A DNA stretch of 64,000 nt from an uncultured Lachnospiraceae bacterium (lineage in GTDB: Bacteria; Bacillota; Clostridia; Lachnospirales; Lachnospiraceae): contig CAMWBY010000014.1 in the NCBI GenBank assembly GCA_947172645.1, positions 1 to 64,000 on the forward strand. Reading direction: 5' to 3'. Below, piece after piece: positions 17,831-27,530 of the stretch. Below the pieces are notes generated by a model that saw only the letters and a list, made by a program, of their open reading frames with translations, searched no databases and was not told where the DNA came from. A program made the translations under genes and the position numbers. Within the stretch, counting starts at the first letter, position 1. Each line of letters opens with the position of its first letter.

Positions 17831-18997
17831 TCACACTAACCTCCGCGGGCCGTCGCCGATTTCCACCACATAAAAATCAGCCGTCTTACCTACGCGCTCC
17901 AAATATGCCGCGCCGACTCTTTCCTTAAACGTCTCCACAGCCTCATCGCGCACGATACTTACCGTGCAGCCGCCGAAACCGCCGCCAGTGATGCGGGAAC
18001 CGATTACCCCATCGACTTTCCATGCTTCTTCTACAAGCACGTCAATCTCTTCGCAGGACACTTCGTAATCGTCGCGCAGTGACACATGGGACGCGTTCAT
18101 CAGCTCACCGAATAATTTCAAGTCGTTATTCTTAAGGGCCTCCACCGCACGGATTGTCCTCTGGTTCTCATATACTGCATGTTTCGCCCTTCTGACGCGC
18201 ACTTCATCCTTAATCGCATCTTTATTTGCCTCGAACTCTTCTTCGGAAAGGTCGCCTAATCCCTTAATATTCAACACAATCTGGAGCTCATTGAGCGCTT
18301 TCTCGCACTCGCTTCTTCTCTCGTTATACGCCGAATTGACAAGCGAATGTTTTACGTTACTGTTCGTCACGATAATCTTAGCGCCATCCAGCACAAGCGG
18401 CGCGTACTCGTAAGAAAGGTTCGCCGTATCCAGGAATATCGCATGGTCTTTCTTACCCATGGCGGAGGCAAACTGATCCATGATGCCGCAGTTCATTCCG
18501 TTAAAATTATTCTCGGAATACTGCCCGATTTTGGCCAAATCAACATTGGTCACGTCAAAACCATAAAGGTCTTTCAAAATATAACCTGTCACTACTTCTA
18601 AGGATGCGGAAGAAGAAAGCCCGGAGCCGTTAGGGATATTACCATTGAGCACCATGTCAAGCCCACAGTCCATCACCATGCCTCTGCCCGCAAAAGCCCA
18701 CATAACGCCCTTCGGATAATTCGTCCAGCCCGCCTCCTCAGAAGGTGTCAAATCATCCAGGCTGCTCTCGGTTATACCCAGATTCTCAAAGTTCATCGAA
18801 TAAAAATTAAGCTTCCTGTCAGCCCGTTTCCTGACAGCAACGTAAGTCCCGATAGTCAGTGCGCACGGAAAAACATGTCCCCCATTATAATCCGTATGCT
18901 CGCCAATCAAATTCACACGCCCCGGTGCAAAATAGACGTTCACGCCCTGCGTATCCCCGTAAAGTTCCTCAAACTTCTTTAATACAACTTCTTTCAT
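17831..18997 (-). CDS. galK: Galactokinase
   Basis: GalK phosphorylates galactose at C1 with ATP, the entry step of the Leloir pathway. The 388 aa contain all GHMP-kinase signatures: the substrate motif GRVNLIGEHTDYNGGHVFP, the ATP motif NIPNGSGLSSSASLEV, and the C-terminal GGFGGCTVSIV. The catalytic Asp lies in NCGIMDQFASAMG. The start has AAGGAG 8 bp upstream. An AraC-type regulator gene lies 213 bp upstream on the same strand, and galT follows. Confidence 0.97.
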   Translation of the reverse strand: MKEVVLKKFEELYGDTQGVNVYFAPGRVNLIGEHTDYNGGHVFPCALTIGTYVAVRKRADRKLNFYSMNFENLGITESSLDDLTPSEEAGWTNYPKGVMWAFAGRGMVMDCGLDMVLNGNIPNGSGLSSSASLEVVTGYILKDLYGFDVTNVDLAKIGQYSENNFNGMNCGIMDQFASAMGKKDHAIFLDTANLSYEYAPLVLDGAKIIVTNSNVKHSLVNSAYNERRSECEKALNELQIVLNIKGLGDLSEEEFEANKDAIKDEVRVRRAKHAVYENQRTIRAVEALKNNDLKLFGELMNASHVSLRDDYEVSCEEIDVLVEEAWKVDGVIGSRITGGGFGGCTVSIVRDEAVETFKERVGAAYLERVGKTADFYVVEIGDGPRRLV

Positions 18998-19210
18998 ACC
19001 CCATTCTCCTTTTCTTTATATTAAGCTTTACGTTTAAGTTATAAACACTAAAACTTTCCTTTTGTTATAACTATCTACAATTTTTTTACTCGTCCCCGTG
19101 CTCAAACATTATTTGCGCACACGGTTGTTCTTATTTATTTCTCTATCATTATCATATTAAAAAAAGCGTAATCCTTAAATATCCCTTTGTTATATAAATC
19201 TGTCAAAATG
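18998..19210. promoter_or_regulatory. AT-rich galK leader with TTATAAC repeats
   Basis: A 213-bp AT-rich gap between the AraC gene and galK. It contains the perfect 8-bp palindrome GTTATAAC at 19059-19066 and a related GTTATAAAC at 19038-19046, which could be binding sites of the neighbouring AraC protein. I could not fix a -10/-35 pair with confidence. Confidence 0.4.
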
Positions 19211-20116
19211 TTAGTTACTATTCAAGCTGTTAATCTGATTAATAAAATCTTCCACCTGTTTTAAATGCTCTTTGTTCCGCCTCGTCTCCCCTTTACGCAT
19301 TTCTCTGCGGTAGAGCGTGGGCGACATCTTTTTCATCTGCCTGAAAGCCTTGGCAAATACCAAGGGGTCATGATAACCGCAGGATAGCGCTATGCTTTCT
19401 ATCGGGAGGGAGGTGAGCTGTAAAAGTTGCGCCGCTTTCGTGATACGGAACGTCGACAGGAAGCGTTGGGGGGACATGCCCATAGAATTTTGAAAAAGAG
19501 TGTACAGATAGCTTCTGTTAATGCAGACGTAGTCCGCCACATCTGTCACTTTAATCGGATTACAGTAATTGCTCTGTATAAAAGAAACCGCCTTACGCAC
19601 ATAAGTATTGGCTTTATCCGCCTCATTCTTCTGCGCCACCTGGGTTCCCTGTGCTATGACCGAAAGAAAAATCCCAAGCTGCCCGTTGCGCCTTAAATCA
19701 TTAGACAGCCCGGACGTATTATGTTCCATCATATCTTTCACAGTCTGATACAGCTCTTCCGACGCTTCTGATTTAAAAATAGGCTGTCTCACGGACAGCC
19801 CAATATCACTGATATATTCCGCCGCCTGCGTACCGCTGAAACCTACCCAAACATACGTCCATGGGTCGTTCTCATCCGCCTGGTAAAACGCCAGTTCATC
19901 CGGTGTAATCAAAAATCCATATCCTGCCTCCAACGGATATTCTTTGCCTCCAATGCAGAACCTGCCTCTGCCGCTTAATATATAATGCACCAGATAATGC
20001 GGTTTTAACGCCGGGCCAAAACTGTGCAGCCCCTCTGTCTGTGAAAGCCCGCAGCAATTCACATACAGACTGCCAGTCTGTGCCCCGGCAAATTCCAGTT
20101 TATATGCTTTCTCCAT
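19211..20116 (-). CDS. AraC-family transcriptional regulator (probable gal regulator)
   Basis: A 301-aa regulator. The N-terminal ~150 residues form a cupin-type sugar-binding domain (LVHYILSGRGRFCIGGKEYPLEAGYGFLI is in this part). The C-terminal ~100 residues carry two helix-turn-helix motifs (VADYVCINRSYLYTLFQNSM and IESIALSCGYHDPLVFAKAF). Its place directly upstream of galK-galT on the same strand suggests it controls galactose genes, by analogy with MsmR-like regulators. A ~35-aa polar tail follows the DNA-binding domain. Confidence 0.92.
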   Translation of the reverse strand: MEKAYKLEFAGAQTGSLYVNCCGLSQTEGLHSFGPALKPHYLVHYILSGRGRFCIGGKEYPLEAGYGFLITPDELAFYQADENDPWTYVWVGFSGTQAAEYISDIGLSVRQPIFKSEASEELYQTVKDMMEHNTSGLSNDLRRNGQLGIFLSVIAQGTQVAQKNEADKANTYVRKAVSFIQSNYCNPIKVTDVADYVCINRSYLYTLFQNSMGMSPQRFLSTFRITKAAQLLQLTSLPIESIALSCGYHDPLVFAKAFRQMKKMSPTLYRREMRKGETRRNKEHLKQVEDFINQINSLNSN

Positions 20117-20182
20117 ACCTGCACCTATACATATCGCAGCGTTACCTGCGATGCTGCCTATAAGAATCTGAAGTCTACTCTT

Positions 20183-22618
20183 TCACGCTTTCTCTACCTG
20201 CGCATCCCTCATCTTCTCTTGCAGCTTCCCCTTCCATTGTGTCACCTTTTCTTTGCATCCGTCATAGTCAAACCGGTTCACCGCCTCGCTTACCTCGACC
20301 ATATATTCCTCAGCATTGCCTGCCAAATCATATGACGACAGTTCCTTGATTATCTCCTCTGCACGGATAGAATCATACATATTGACGCTGTCAAACAACT
20401 GATTTAACAGCTCTGTCAGCTCCCCACTGCTTATCGGCTTCTTATCCTGTGTCTCTTGCTCCCTCTCGGTGCGGTAGGGCATAATAATATGGTACAATCC
20501 CCGGTACATGGACAACAGTGCGGGCGTCCTCGCGATAATTGGCTCCCATTCCCCGTTTTTCCCGTTTTCTTCAAGATTTTTGGCTAACTGCGACAGTCCC
20601 ATGGCCCCTATGGATTTCGATGTGCTCTTGAGGGAGTGTACCTCGATGGTGTACGTATCAATATCCCTTTTTTCCACCGCCTGTTCTATGGTCTGCGCTT
20701 TCTCCTCTATCGTATCCATATAGTCAGTCAAGACTTCCCTGTATAAATCTGCGTCTCCGGCGGAATATTCCATGCCGACTACCACATCTATTCCTTCCAT
20801 CCGCCATAACAGCGGATTAGACTTCAAATCGGAAGTTGCCGCCGATTCCTTACAGCCTGCTTTATCAGTGCCTTTATTGGGTATCACCTTATCCTCCGGC
20901 AGCCACTTGCGCAAAGTCTTATCCAAAATATCCGTCTCAATCGGCTTCGCCACGAAATCGTTCATACCCGCATCTAAAAAAAGTTCCCTCATCCCATGTA
21001 CCGCGTTCGCCGACAGTGCAATAATGGGCACGGTATGACAATATTCCCTGTCAAGCCCGCGGATAGTCCTGGCCGCCTCCACACCGTCCATCTGCGGCAT
21101 CATATGGTCCATGAAAATCAGGTCGTAAACATATTCCTGTACCACTTCAACCGCTCTCATTCCACTGTTCGCCGTCTCTATGTACATCTTATATGGGCGT
21201 AACAGCCCCTCCGCCACTTTCAGGTTTACCTTATTGTCATCCACAAGCAAAACCCTTACGGAAGGCGCGGTAAAAGATATCTGTCTGTCTTGTTTTTTAT
21301 GGTTCTCCTTGGCTTCACTCTTTTCCTTCTCAAGTGCAGGCCCGCATACAGCCGGCGAAGTCTTCTCCGCACAAGGAGTGGCATCCGCCACCTTTTGTCT
21401 GACCGTAAAGATAAACTCCGACCCTTTACCAAGTTCACTCACTGCCGACAGTTTTCCTTGCATCAACTCAGCCAGCCTCCTGGAAACTGCCAGGCCAAGC
21501 CCCACATCCCCTCTCACCCAGCCGCCGTCTTTTTGACTAAATTTCACGAACAACTCTTCCAACTGCTGTTCTGACATGCCGATACCCGTATCGGTCACGG
21601 TAACTTTCAAATCAATATGACTACGCTCTTCATCAACCGGTACGGAATCGACCTTCAGATATATCGTTCCCTGTTCGGTATACTTCACCGCATTGCTTAA
21701 CAGATTCGACAAAATCTGCTTGATGTGCATACTGTCGCCCCAGAGGAGTGCAGGTGTATCCGGATCTATATCCGCCGACAGCACTACCTGCTTCTCCCCC
21801 AACATAATCTGCGCCACATTCACCGCATCATGTACCACCGATGTAATATCGTATTCCCCTGCCTTTATTTCCAGTTTGCCGGAATCAATCTTCGCCATAT
21901 CCAGGATATCATCTACTATCGACCGTAAGTCTTCTCCCGCCGCCCGGATATTATGAAGATATTCCTTATCCTGCTCAGAAAGCGACTCATTGCGCAGCGC
22001 CAGTTCAGCCATACCTGTAACCGCATTCATAGGAGTCCTGATTTCATGGCTCATGTTGATAAGGAAGTCTTCTTTCGCCTGCGCCGCCTTCTCCGCTTCA
22101 CGCATTTTCTGCTCTGCCAGATTCTGCATCGCCTGCTGCCGCTTAATCAGCATAATCATCACAATCTGTACCAGATACACACTGAAAATACGGATGGAAC
22201 CCGAAACGGAACTGTCATGCCGGAGGAATTCTTTCCACGCTTCCTGCCAAATCAACGCATATATGATATAAACCGTAATAAACCCCATCATCATATAATT
22301 GGCCTTGGGAATATGATAGAAAGAAACCAGGCAGACCGCCGCACAGAATACGGTAAAGACCTCCGTAAACTCATGGCACATCAGGCTGTATGCAAAAATA
22401 TTAAAGCAAGTCAAAGCAGAGACCGCATATGCCTGCAGCTTTATATTGCTTCCACAGAATCTTAAGATAAGCAGACTTAACACAAAGCTGGCCACAGGCA
22501 CCGTAAGCCAACACATGCCTGTGTCCAGATATGCGACAATAAAAACAAAATATAGCAAATAGAAACAAAAGGCTCCAAACAAATACTTTGGAACCTTGTC
22601 TCCTCTATCTCCCAACAT
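20183..22618 (-). CDS. Hybrid sensor histidine kinase with receiver and HPt domains
   Basis: An 811-aa membrane phosphorelay protein. Five or six membrane helices fill residues ~10-160 with almost no extracellular loop, so the input is probably sensed in the membrane. Then come the phosphorylated His191 (NMSHEIRTPMNAV), the ATPase domain (NLLSNAVKYTEQG, DTGIGMSEQQ, GDVGLGLAVSRRL), a receiver with Asp504 (LIFMDHMMPQMDG) and an HPt domain with His661 (EVHSLKSTSKSIG). Three phosphorylation modules in one chain suggest an internal relay whose final acceptor may be the single-domain receiver encoded 79 bp upstream. Confidence 0.94.
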   Translation of the reverse strand: MLGDRGDKVPKYLFGAFCFYLLYFVFIVAYLDTGMCWLTVPVASFVLSLLILRFCGSNIKLQAYAVSALTCFNIFAYSLMCHEFTEVFTVFCAAVCLVSFYHIPKANYMMMGFITVYIIYALIWQEAWKEFLRHDSSVSGSIRIFSVYLVQIVMIMLIKRQQAMQNLAEQKMREAEKAAQAKEDFLINMSHEIRTPMNAVTGMAELALRNESLSEQDKEYLHNIRAAGEDLRSIVDDILDMAKIDSGKLEIKAGEYDITSVVHDAVNVAQIMLGEKQVVLSADIDPDTPALLWGDSMHIKQILSNLLSNAVKYTEQGTIYLKVDSVPVDEERSHIDLKVTVTDTGIGMSEQQLEELFVKFSQKDGGWVRGDVGLGLAVSRRLAELMQGKLSAVSELGKGSEFIFTVRQKVADATPCAEKTSPAVCGPALEKEKSEAKENHKKQDRQISFTAPSVRVLLVDDNKVNLKVAEGLLRPYKMYIETANSGMRAVEVVQEYVYDLIFMDHMMPQMDGVEAARTIRGLDREYCHTVPIIALSANAVHGMRELFLDAGMNDFVAKPIETDILDKTLRKWLPEDKVIPNKGTDKAGCKESAATSDLKSNPLLWRMEGIDVVVGMEYSAGDADLYREVLTDYMDTIEEKAQTIEQAVEKRDIDTYTIEVHSLKSTSKSIGAMGLSQLAKNLEENGKNGEWEPIIARTPALLSMYRGLYHIIMPYRTEREQETQDKKPISSGELTELLNQLFDSVNMYDSIRAEEIIKELSSYDLAGNAEEYMVEVSEAVNRFDYDGCKEKVTQWKGKLQEKMRDAQVEKA

Positions 22619-22697
22619 AGCAATACCTCATTACAATAACCTGTACCGCCTCTCAGGCAGACATCCGGCTTTCTATACTCCAGGGCGAACAGTCTTT

Positions 22698-23114
22698 CTA
22701 CTGCCCGAATGCTTCCTTCATCTTCGCAAGCAAGGCGTCCTTAGCCACAGGCTTGACAATATATCCTGCCGGGTTCAAGGACAGGCATTCCATAACTGTC
22801 GATGTATCCGTCTGCCCTGTCAGGAAGTACACCGGAATATCTTTCGTCATCTCCCTGCTCTTAATAATCTTAAGAACCGCGGCGCCATTATACATAGGCA
22901 TCATATAATCCAGAAGAATCAAATCAGGCGTATATTTCAGCAGAAAATCCACCGCCACTTTACCCGAATTAACTACCGTAACTTTATAGGTATCCTGTAA
23001 ATAATACCGAAGCGTCTTCAGCGTATTCAAATCATCGTCTATAATAAGGATGTGTTTCCTGTCCGCCAAATCACCGGTCTGCTCTAATACTATTTTTTCT
23101 TTCCTTTCTTCCAT
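22698..23114 (-). CDS. Single-domain response regulator (CheY-like receiver)
   Basis: A 138-aa protein consisting of a receiver domain only. It has the acidic pair IIDDD, phosphoacceptor Asp69 in LILLDYMMPMYNG, Thr in YFLTGQTD and Lys in IVKPVAKD. There is no output domain. The first ~18 residues are polar and precede the domain. It lies immediately upstream of the hybrid kinase on the same strand and is probably its relay partner. The start MEERKEK is preferred over an ATG 10 codons upstream. Confidence 0.9.
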   Translation of the reverse strand: MEERKEKIVLEQTGDLADRKHILIIDDDLNTLKTLRYYLQDTYKVTVVNSGKVAVDFLLKYTPDLILLDYMMPMYNGAAVLKIIKSREMTKDIPVYFLTGQTDTSTVMECLSLNPAGYIVKPVAKDALLAKMKEAFGQ

Positions 23115-23230
23115 GTGCTTTTCACCGTCCTTTATGATACGCATTGGCTAATCCTGTAGTTATTTATATTGTATCATTAAACAAGGATTCTTTCCACGGT
23201 TTTTTCATGGTTATGTGTCACAGGAAAAAT

Positions 23231-24469
23231 CTAGTAAGGAGCTTTCTGCGCGGTCTCCGAAGCGCTCTTATAATCTTCCACATCCCGCAGAAGACGTTCC
23301 CACTCGCCTTCGTTCTCCACGTAATAAACCGGGCATTTCTTGCCGCCGCAGTCATAATGGCGGAGAATATCCGACGTGGACAGGTCAAAACGCTCGGTCA
23401 GCCACGCCAATGTATGTACCAATGTATCATATGTCTCCTGTGTAAAAGAACCGTCATCGGATAAAAAGCAGCACTCAATGGAAATGGAATCTTCATTTCT
23501 GGTCATCACCGCATACGCCTGTTCATCAAACGGTATACACTGTATAATCTCCCCGTCATATCCAATAATCAGATGGGCGCTTGCCGACCGCTCCTGGGTC
23601 AGCGCCAGATTCGCGAAATAACTTCTGTTCTGTGCCGCCGACGTGCCGGGATTCGCTGTATAGTGCACAAAGATGCTGTTTATTTTCCCAAGCTTCGTCC
23701 CGGGTCTGGAAAATTCATTGATTTCCAAATAATCTTCTATAATATCCGGCGGCGCAATTCCCCCTGCGCTTTCTGAAGGCTCCTCCGAAACAGTCTGCAC
23801 AATCCCCTTTTCCATATTATCGTTCCGCTCACGGATGTCATGGACCATCTTATAAATTTCGCCTACCATATAGTATATCACCACGAGGCACATCACCGTC
23901 AGCAATGCCGCCGACATACGGGCAAAATATACCTTAAGCACCCTTGCCCTGCGGCGTTTCACGGAACGCATATCCCTGGCATGGCCTGCCGCTGTACCTC
24001 TCCTTCTTTCCGCCTTGCCTCCCTGATATCTCCTGATATCCTGTATTTGCAGTTCCCGCTCAGGACGCCTCGTTCTCGTCCGGCTGTTCCCGGCGCGTCC
24101 CTGCCGTTGCTCATAGAGCATAATATTTGGTCCGCCTGCGTCAGACCTGCCACGGGCCGAAGGGTTCCTGCCGTCTCTCCGATATCCCCTGCCTTCTGCA
24201 TATTCCCTGCTGTCTGTACGACGCCTGCGGCTTCCGTCATCCGCCTGGCTCACGCGGTTCCTGCTATTCGCACTTGCCGGCCTGCGGCCCGTCCCATTTC
24301 CACGGTGTACGCTCCGGTCTGCTCCGGCCCTTCCTCTCCTGCTGTTTCTGTCGCCATAGTTCCTTTCATCCGCATCAAGTTCCCATAAATCCAGTTCAAC
24401 ATCCCGATACCGGACATCCTGCTGTCTGCTTCTTTGTGCCTGTCCCACTTGTTTTCCCCTCTTTTGCAT
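23231..24469 (-). CDS. Membrane-anchored N-acetylmuramoyl-L-alanine amidase with Arg-rich cytoplasmic domain
   Basis: A 412-aa type II membrane protein. Residues ~1-180 are extremely rich in Arg, Gly, Asp and Gln and look disordered. One membrane helix follows (ALLTVMCLVVIYYMVG, ~190-207). The extracellular C-terminus (~260-400) is an Amidase_2/PGRP domain with zinc-ligand positions in VHYTANPGTS and RHYDCGGKKCP and the SIECCFL core. The enzyme cleaves the amide between MurNAc and the stem peptide. The basic N-terminus is unusual and may bind nucleic acid, membrane or a partner. A TTGACT -35-like box is at 24547-24552. Confidence 0.88.
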   Translation of the reverse strand: MQKRGKQVGQAQRSRQQDVRYRDVELDLWELDADERNYGDRNSRRGRAGADRSVHRGNGTGRRPASANSRNRVSQADDGSRRRRTDSREYAEGRGYRRDGRNPSARGRSDAGGPNIMLYEQRQGRAGNSRTRTRRPERELQIQDIRRYQGGKAERRRGTAAGHARDMRSVKRRRARVLKVYFARMSAALLTVMCLVVIYYMVGEIYKMVHDIRERNDNMEKGIVQTVSEEPSESAGGIAPPDIIEDYLEINEFSRPGTKLGKINSIFVHYTANPGTSAAQNRSYFANLALTQERSASAHLIIGYDGEIIQCIPFDEQAYAVMTRNEDSISIECCFLSDDGSFTQETYDTLVHTLAWLTERFDLSTSDILRHYDCGGKKCPVYYVENEGEWERLLRDVEDYKSASETAQKAPY

Positions 24470-24598
24470 TTCCTTCTACAAACTTATAGCTTCTGCCTCC
24501 GAGTATTTGTGTACTATCGTGCTTCATACACCACTCTATATATTAGAGTCAACAAGTTAAGAAAAAGTTTCACAAAATCTTAATTTTTTCTAAAAAAT

Positions 24599-26893
24599 CT
24601 ATTTAAGATATTCCATCACCTGTCCGAACAAATCCTCCAACCACACAACATAGCTACTGCTCTCCCCTGCCGCTTCCTCCGACCAGAGCGGTCCGAATAT
24701 CTCCTCAAAATCAGCCCTTTCATAACAGATGCCCGTCATCTTCACTGTCTCATAATGTCCAAGCATTCCCTGGGTTTCTCCTTCCGGCGCGGTTCCCTGT
24801 GTAATCTCCATTTCGTTATAAACCGTGCCTGCATCGTCGTCCATTACCAAATTACACTGCTCCAAATTCCGAATTGTAGCAAAAAGCATTGCCGCATTGA
24901 AAAACAGCGTGTCAGAATCTATATTCTCCATGTTATCCGTCACCGTTCCATAATGAATATCTAACGCAAGCGGCTGTGTCCCTCCGGTATGAAGCGTAAT
25001 ATTATGGTATGCCAACCCGTCAGGACACGGCAATGCGCCCACCAGCGCGGAAACTTTAGAGGAGTCGCCTAAATATTCCGTCTTATTCTCGGCCAGAGAA
25101 GCCAATATCTCTTTACGGGACGCCTGGTTAATACTGACAACAATCACCCGGTCAGCATTGTTTTCCAGTTCGCTATTGATATACTCTATCTCCTCCAGAT
25201 ACGGTTCTTTTATGCCGGAATAATCGGCTTTCAAATAGATATAGCATTGGTCTGCGGGACTGCTGACCGTTATAATCTCCTCAGCAGGAAGATAGTCCAA
25301 CGACACTTCTTCGATTTGTTCGTTGGGAAGATAATCTTCTGATGGCTCATAAACTTGTGTGCTTCCTTCCCCTTCTTCTAATGGCACAACTCCCCATGAC
25401 TCATCCTCAATCATATAAGTCGTCTCGTCATCGTTGCTATCCGTGCCCGGTACGCCCGCAACGCCTTCTTCCTGGGTATAATTATGTTCTGTCACAGAGT
25501 CGTCCCGCGGCGTATAAGTATGCTGTGTAGTCTCCGAAGGCGAACTATACATAAAACCATCATAAAGAAAAGACATATATTGTTTCAAATTTGGGTTCTG
25601 CCCGTAATTTCCGAGCGGTACAATTTCCCTGCCCTCTTCCATAAGCATCACTGCCGTTCCGTAGGAAAGTGCGGTGAATCTTCCCACTTCTTCCCCGGAT
25701 GTTGTCTGACACACCACCAAGTCGCCGCTCTCCTCTTCCACATAATAACCGCTGATTCCTGCTATCGTTTCCGGCAGCGTCACTTGCATGTCGCCTGCCG
25801 CCACTGTCAAATCTCCCTCTTCCCATGTCATTCTTCCGGGCTCGGGACTCTTCGTAAACACAAATACCGACACTGCCATAACAAGCAAAAGCGCTGCCGC
25901 CACCGCCGCTCCTAACGCCTTGGGTTTCTCAGCAATCATTCGAATGCGCTCCTTCACACTCCTGCCGCTTCCGGTCATAGTAGTCGCCATACAGGCAATG
26001 TCCGCCAGCTTCCCTCTCCGCGTGATGATGGATAAAAGCGTCTCGCCATAAGAAATCCTTTCTTCATCGCCCAGAATCAAAAGCGCCGCCTCGTCGCAGG
26101 CGAGCTCACAGTCCCTCTTAGAAAGCGCCGCGGCTACCCATACGAGCGGATTCATCCAATATACACACAAAAGAATGCCCCGCAGAATGGACCAGAAACT
26201 ATCGCCGTGTTTCTTATGGCACATCTCATGGGTCAACACGTGCCGCAGCCTGCCTGTATCTTCCACTATATCCGGCGTCAGATAGACAGCTTCCCGTCCC
26301 GGCAGCCCATACAAACAGGGCGAAGCAAGCCCGTCCATCACGTAAACCCTCATCCGCCCGGCCTCTAATCCCTCTGGCGCGGTAAACTCCTTGCGTCCAT
26401 GGTGCAGCTTGCGGCAAAATATTATATTCGCCACAATTATCCAAAGCGCCACCACTATCATGCCGCCAACCCATATCCCCCGCAGAATATCAATCACGCT
26501 CATCCCCATGCGTCCTGCCAGAAACACACTGGTGGGGCCGTTCGTCGTGCCTGACAATTCTAACTCCTCCTGTAGAAACCATCTGGCCACCAGATTTCCT
26601 ACGGGACTGTCGAGTGATACCGTAAACGGAATGGGCTCCTCCAATCTTTCGCCCACATTGCCAGTCTTTGCTTCCCACAGCTTCACCAAATCCATGGCGC
26701 GAAATTCCTTTACAGAGCCTATCGCCATGCCAATCTGTGCCGAAGATGGTAACACAAGCCGTAAAGCAACCAAAAGCCACAGGGCATACTGTAGCCTGCT
26801 GCTGATTTTCCCCTTAAAAAGCCTACGTATCAATATCATACACAAAATCAAAACCGAAGACGTAACTATAATCTCTCTCATATCGATAATCAT
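24599..26893 (-). CDS. BlaR1-like M56 metallopeptidase with DUF4825-type sensor
   Basis: A 764-aa membrane protein. The N-terminal half has several helices and an M56 gluzincin site: HEMCHKKHGD with the downstream glutamate in ELACDEAAL. This is the BlaR1/MecR1 signalling protease that inactivates a BlaI repressor. A further helix lies at ~330-350. The ~410-residue extracellular part has no penicillin-binding domain. Near its end, NKTEYLGDSSKVSALVGALP matches the DUF4825 pattern. The signal is therefore probably not a beta-lactam. It is encoded 35 bp after the BlaI-like gene, as usual for the pair. The start may be 12 bp further in (second ATG). Confidence 0.9.
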   Translation of the reverse strand: MIIDMREIIVTSSVLILCMILIRRLFKGKISSRLQYALWLLVALRLVLPSSAQIGMAIGSVKEFRAMDLVKLWEAKTGNVGERLEEPIPFTVSLDSPVGNLVARWFLQEELELSGTTNGPTSVFLAGRMGMSVIDILRGIWVGGMIVVALWIIVANIIFCRKLHHGRKEFTAPEGLEAGRMRVYVMDGLASPCLYGLPGREAVYLTPDIVEDTGRLRHVLTHEMCHKKHGDSFWSILRGILLCVYWMNPLVWVAAALSKRDCELACDEAALLILGDEERISYGETLLSIITRRGKLADIACMATTMTGSGRSVKERIRMIAEKPKALGAAVAAALLLVMAVSVFVFTKSPEPGRMTWEEGDLTVAAGDMQVTLPETIAGISGYYVEEESGDLVVCQTTSGEEVGRFTALSYGTAVMLMEEGREIVPLGNYGQNPNLKQYMSFLYDGFMYSSPSETTQHTYTPRDDSVTEHNYTQEEGVAGVPGTDSNDDETTYMIEDESWGVVPLEEGEGSTQVYEPSEDYLPNEQIEEVSLDYLPAEEIITVSSPADQCYIYLKADYSGIKEPYLEEIEYINSELENNADRVIVVSINQASRKEILASLAENKTEYLGDSSKVSALVGALPCPDGLAYHNITLHTGGTQPLALDIHYGTVTDNMENIDSDTLFFNAAMLFATIRNLEQCNLVMDDDAGTVYNEMEITQGTAPEGETQGMLGHYETVKMTGICYERADFEEIFGPLWSEEAAGESSSYVVWLEDLFGQVMEYLK

Positions 26894-26928
26894 GCTCCCT
26901 TCTGAAGCGTCATAAACCTGCCCCGTAT

Positions 26929-27321
26929 TTATTTTCTATCCGGTTTCTTATCTCTCTTACCCTTCACCTGCTCCAGAATATCATACAGTTCCTGTATTTC
27001 TTCTCCTGACAGCGCCTTGTCCTCCACCATGGCATTGACCATCATGCCAAGGCTGCCCCTGTATACTTTCTTTAAGAATCCCAGCGTCTCCTGCATAGAC
27101 ACTTCTCCCCGGGGCACAATCGGATAGAACACCTTGGCACGCCCCTCTTTTCTATGGGCCACGGCTTCTTTCTTCTCCATACGGTTGAGCATTGTAATAA
27201 TAATATGCTTGTCCCATCCCGTCTCGTGCTGCAAGGCCGCCGTAAGCTCCGTGATGGTGCTCCCCTCGCTCTCCCACAGCCGATTCATAATTTTCCATTC
27301 TCCGTCTGATAAATTGACCAT
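26929..27321 (-). CDS. BlaI/MecI-family repressor
   Basis: A 130-aa winged-helix repressor. The start at MVNLSDGEWKIMNRLWESEG is the family start. The DNA-binding part covers ~1-75 (TITELTAALQHETGWDKHIIITMLNRMEKKEAV), and the C-terminal part is the dimerisation helix pair that carries the proteolysis site in relatives. It pairs with the BlaR1-like protease downstream. Two dyads in the promoter region are its likely operators. Confidence 0.94.
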   Translation of the reverse strand: MVNLSDGEWKIMNRLWESEGSTITELTAALQHETGWDKHIIITMLNRMEKKEAVAHRKEGRAKVFYPIVPRGEVSMQETLGFLKKVYRGSLGMMVNAMVEDKALSGEEIQELYDILEQVKGKRDKKPDRK

Positions 27322-27410
27322 TTTCATCCTCCATGTCACAATAACTTGTTTATAATTTACATGTGTCATTTTTCCTGTAAACGCGCCAATATAAACAAGT
27401 GGTAATTATT

Positions 27411-27468
27411 GGTATACATTCGTTTACCTTTTATGTCATCATACAATATAGGTATACGTATGTCAACC
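27411..27468 (-). promoter_or_regulatory. Two candidate BlaI-type operators 40 bp apart
   Basis: Two 18-bp dyads of form GGTATAC-N4-GTYWACC lie at 27411-27428 (GGTATAC...GTTTACC) and 27451-27468 (GGTATAC...GTCAACC). Their starts are exactly 40 bp apart, about four helical turns. They lie 90-150 bp upstream of the repressor start. A further near-palindrome, TGTAAATTATAAACA on the minus strand, lies at about 27348-27362 close to the start codon. Confidence 0.6.
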
Positions 27469-27498
27469 TCCTATCCATTTTAATTGCCATAGCAAATG

Positions 27499-27530
27499 AA
27501 AAAGGCGCCCGGCATAAGCCTAAGGCACCT
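27499..27530 (-). terminator. Intrinsic terminator of the small membrane protein gene
   Basis: On the minus strand AGGTGCC and GGCGCCT pair (one G-U), with an inner GGC/GCC pairing, followed directly by TTTTT. The stem starts inside the last codons of the gene that ends at 27520. Confidence 0.8.

Noticed and set aside
24599..24640. Shared start sequence ATGATTATCGATATG of the BlaR1-like gene and the 48-aa gene at 62725
   Set aside because: A 15-base match at two start regions of otherwise unrelated proteins is probably coincidence; no wider repeat is visible.
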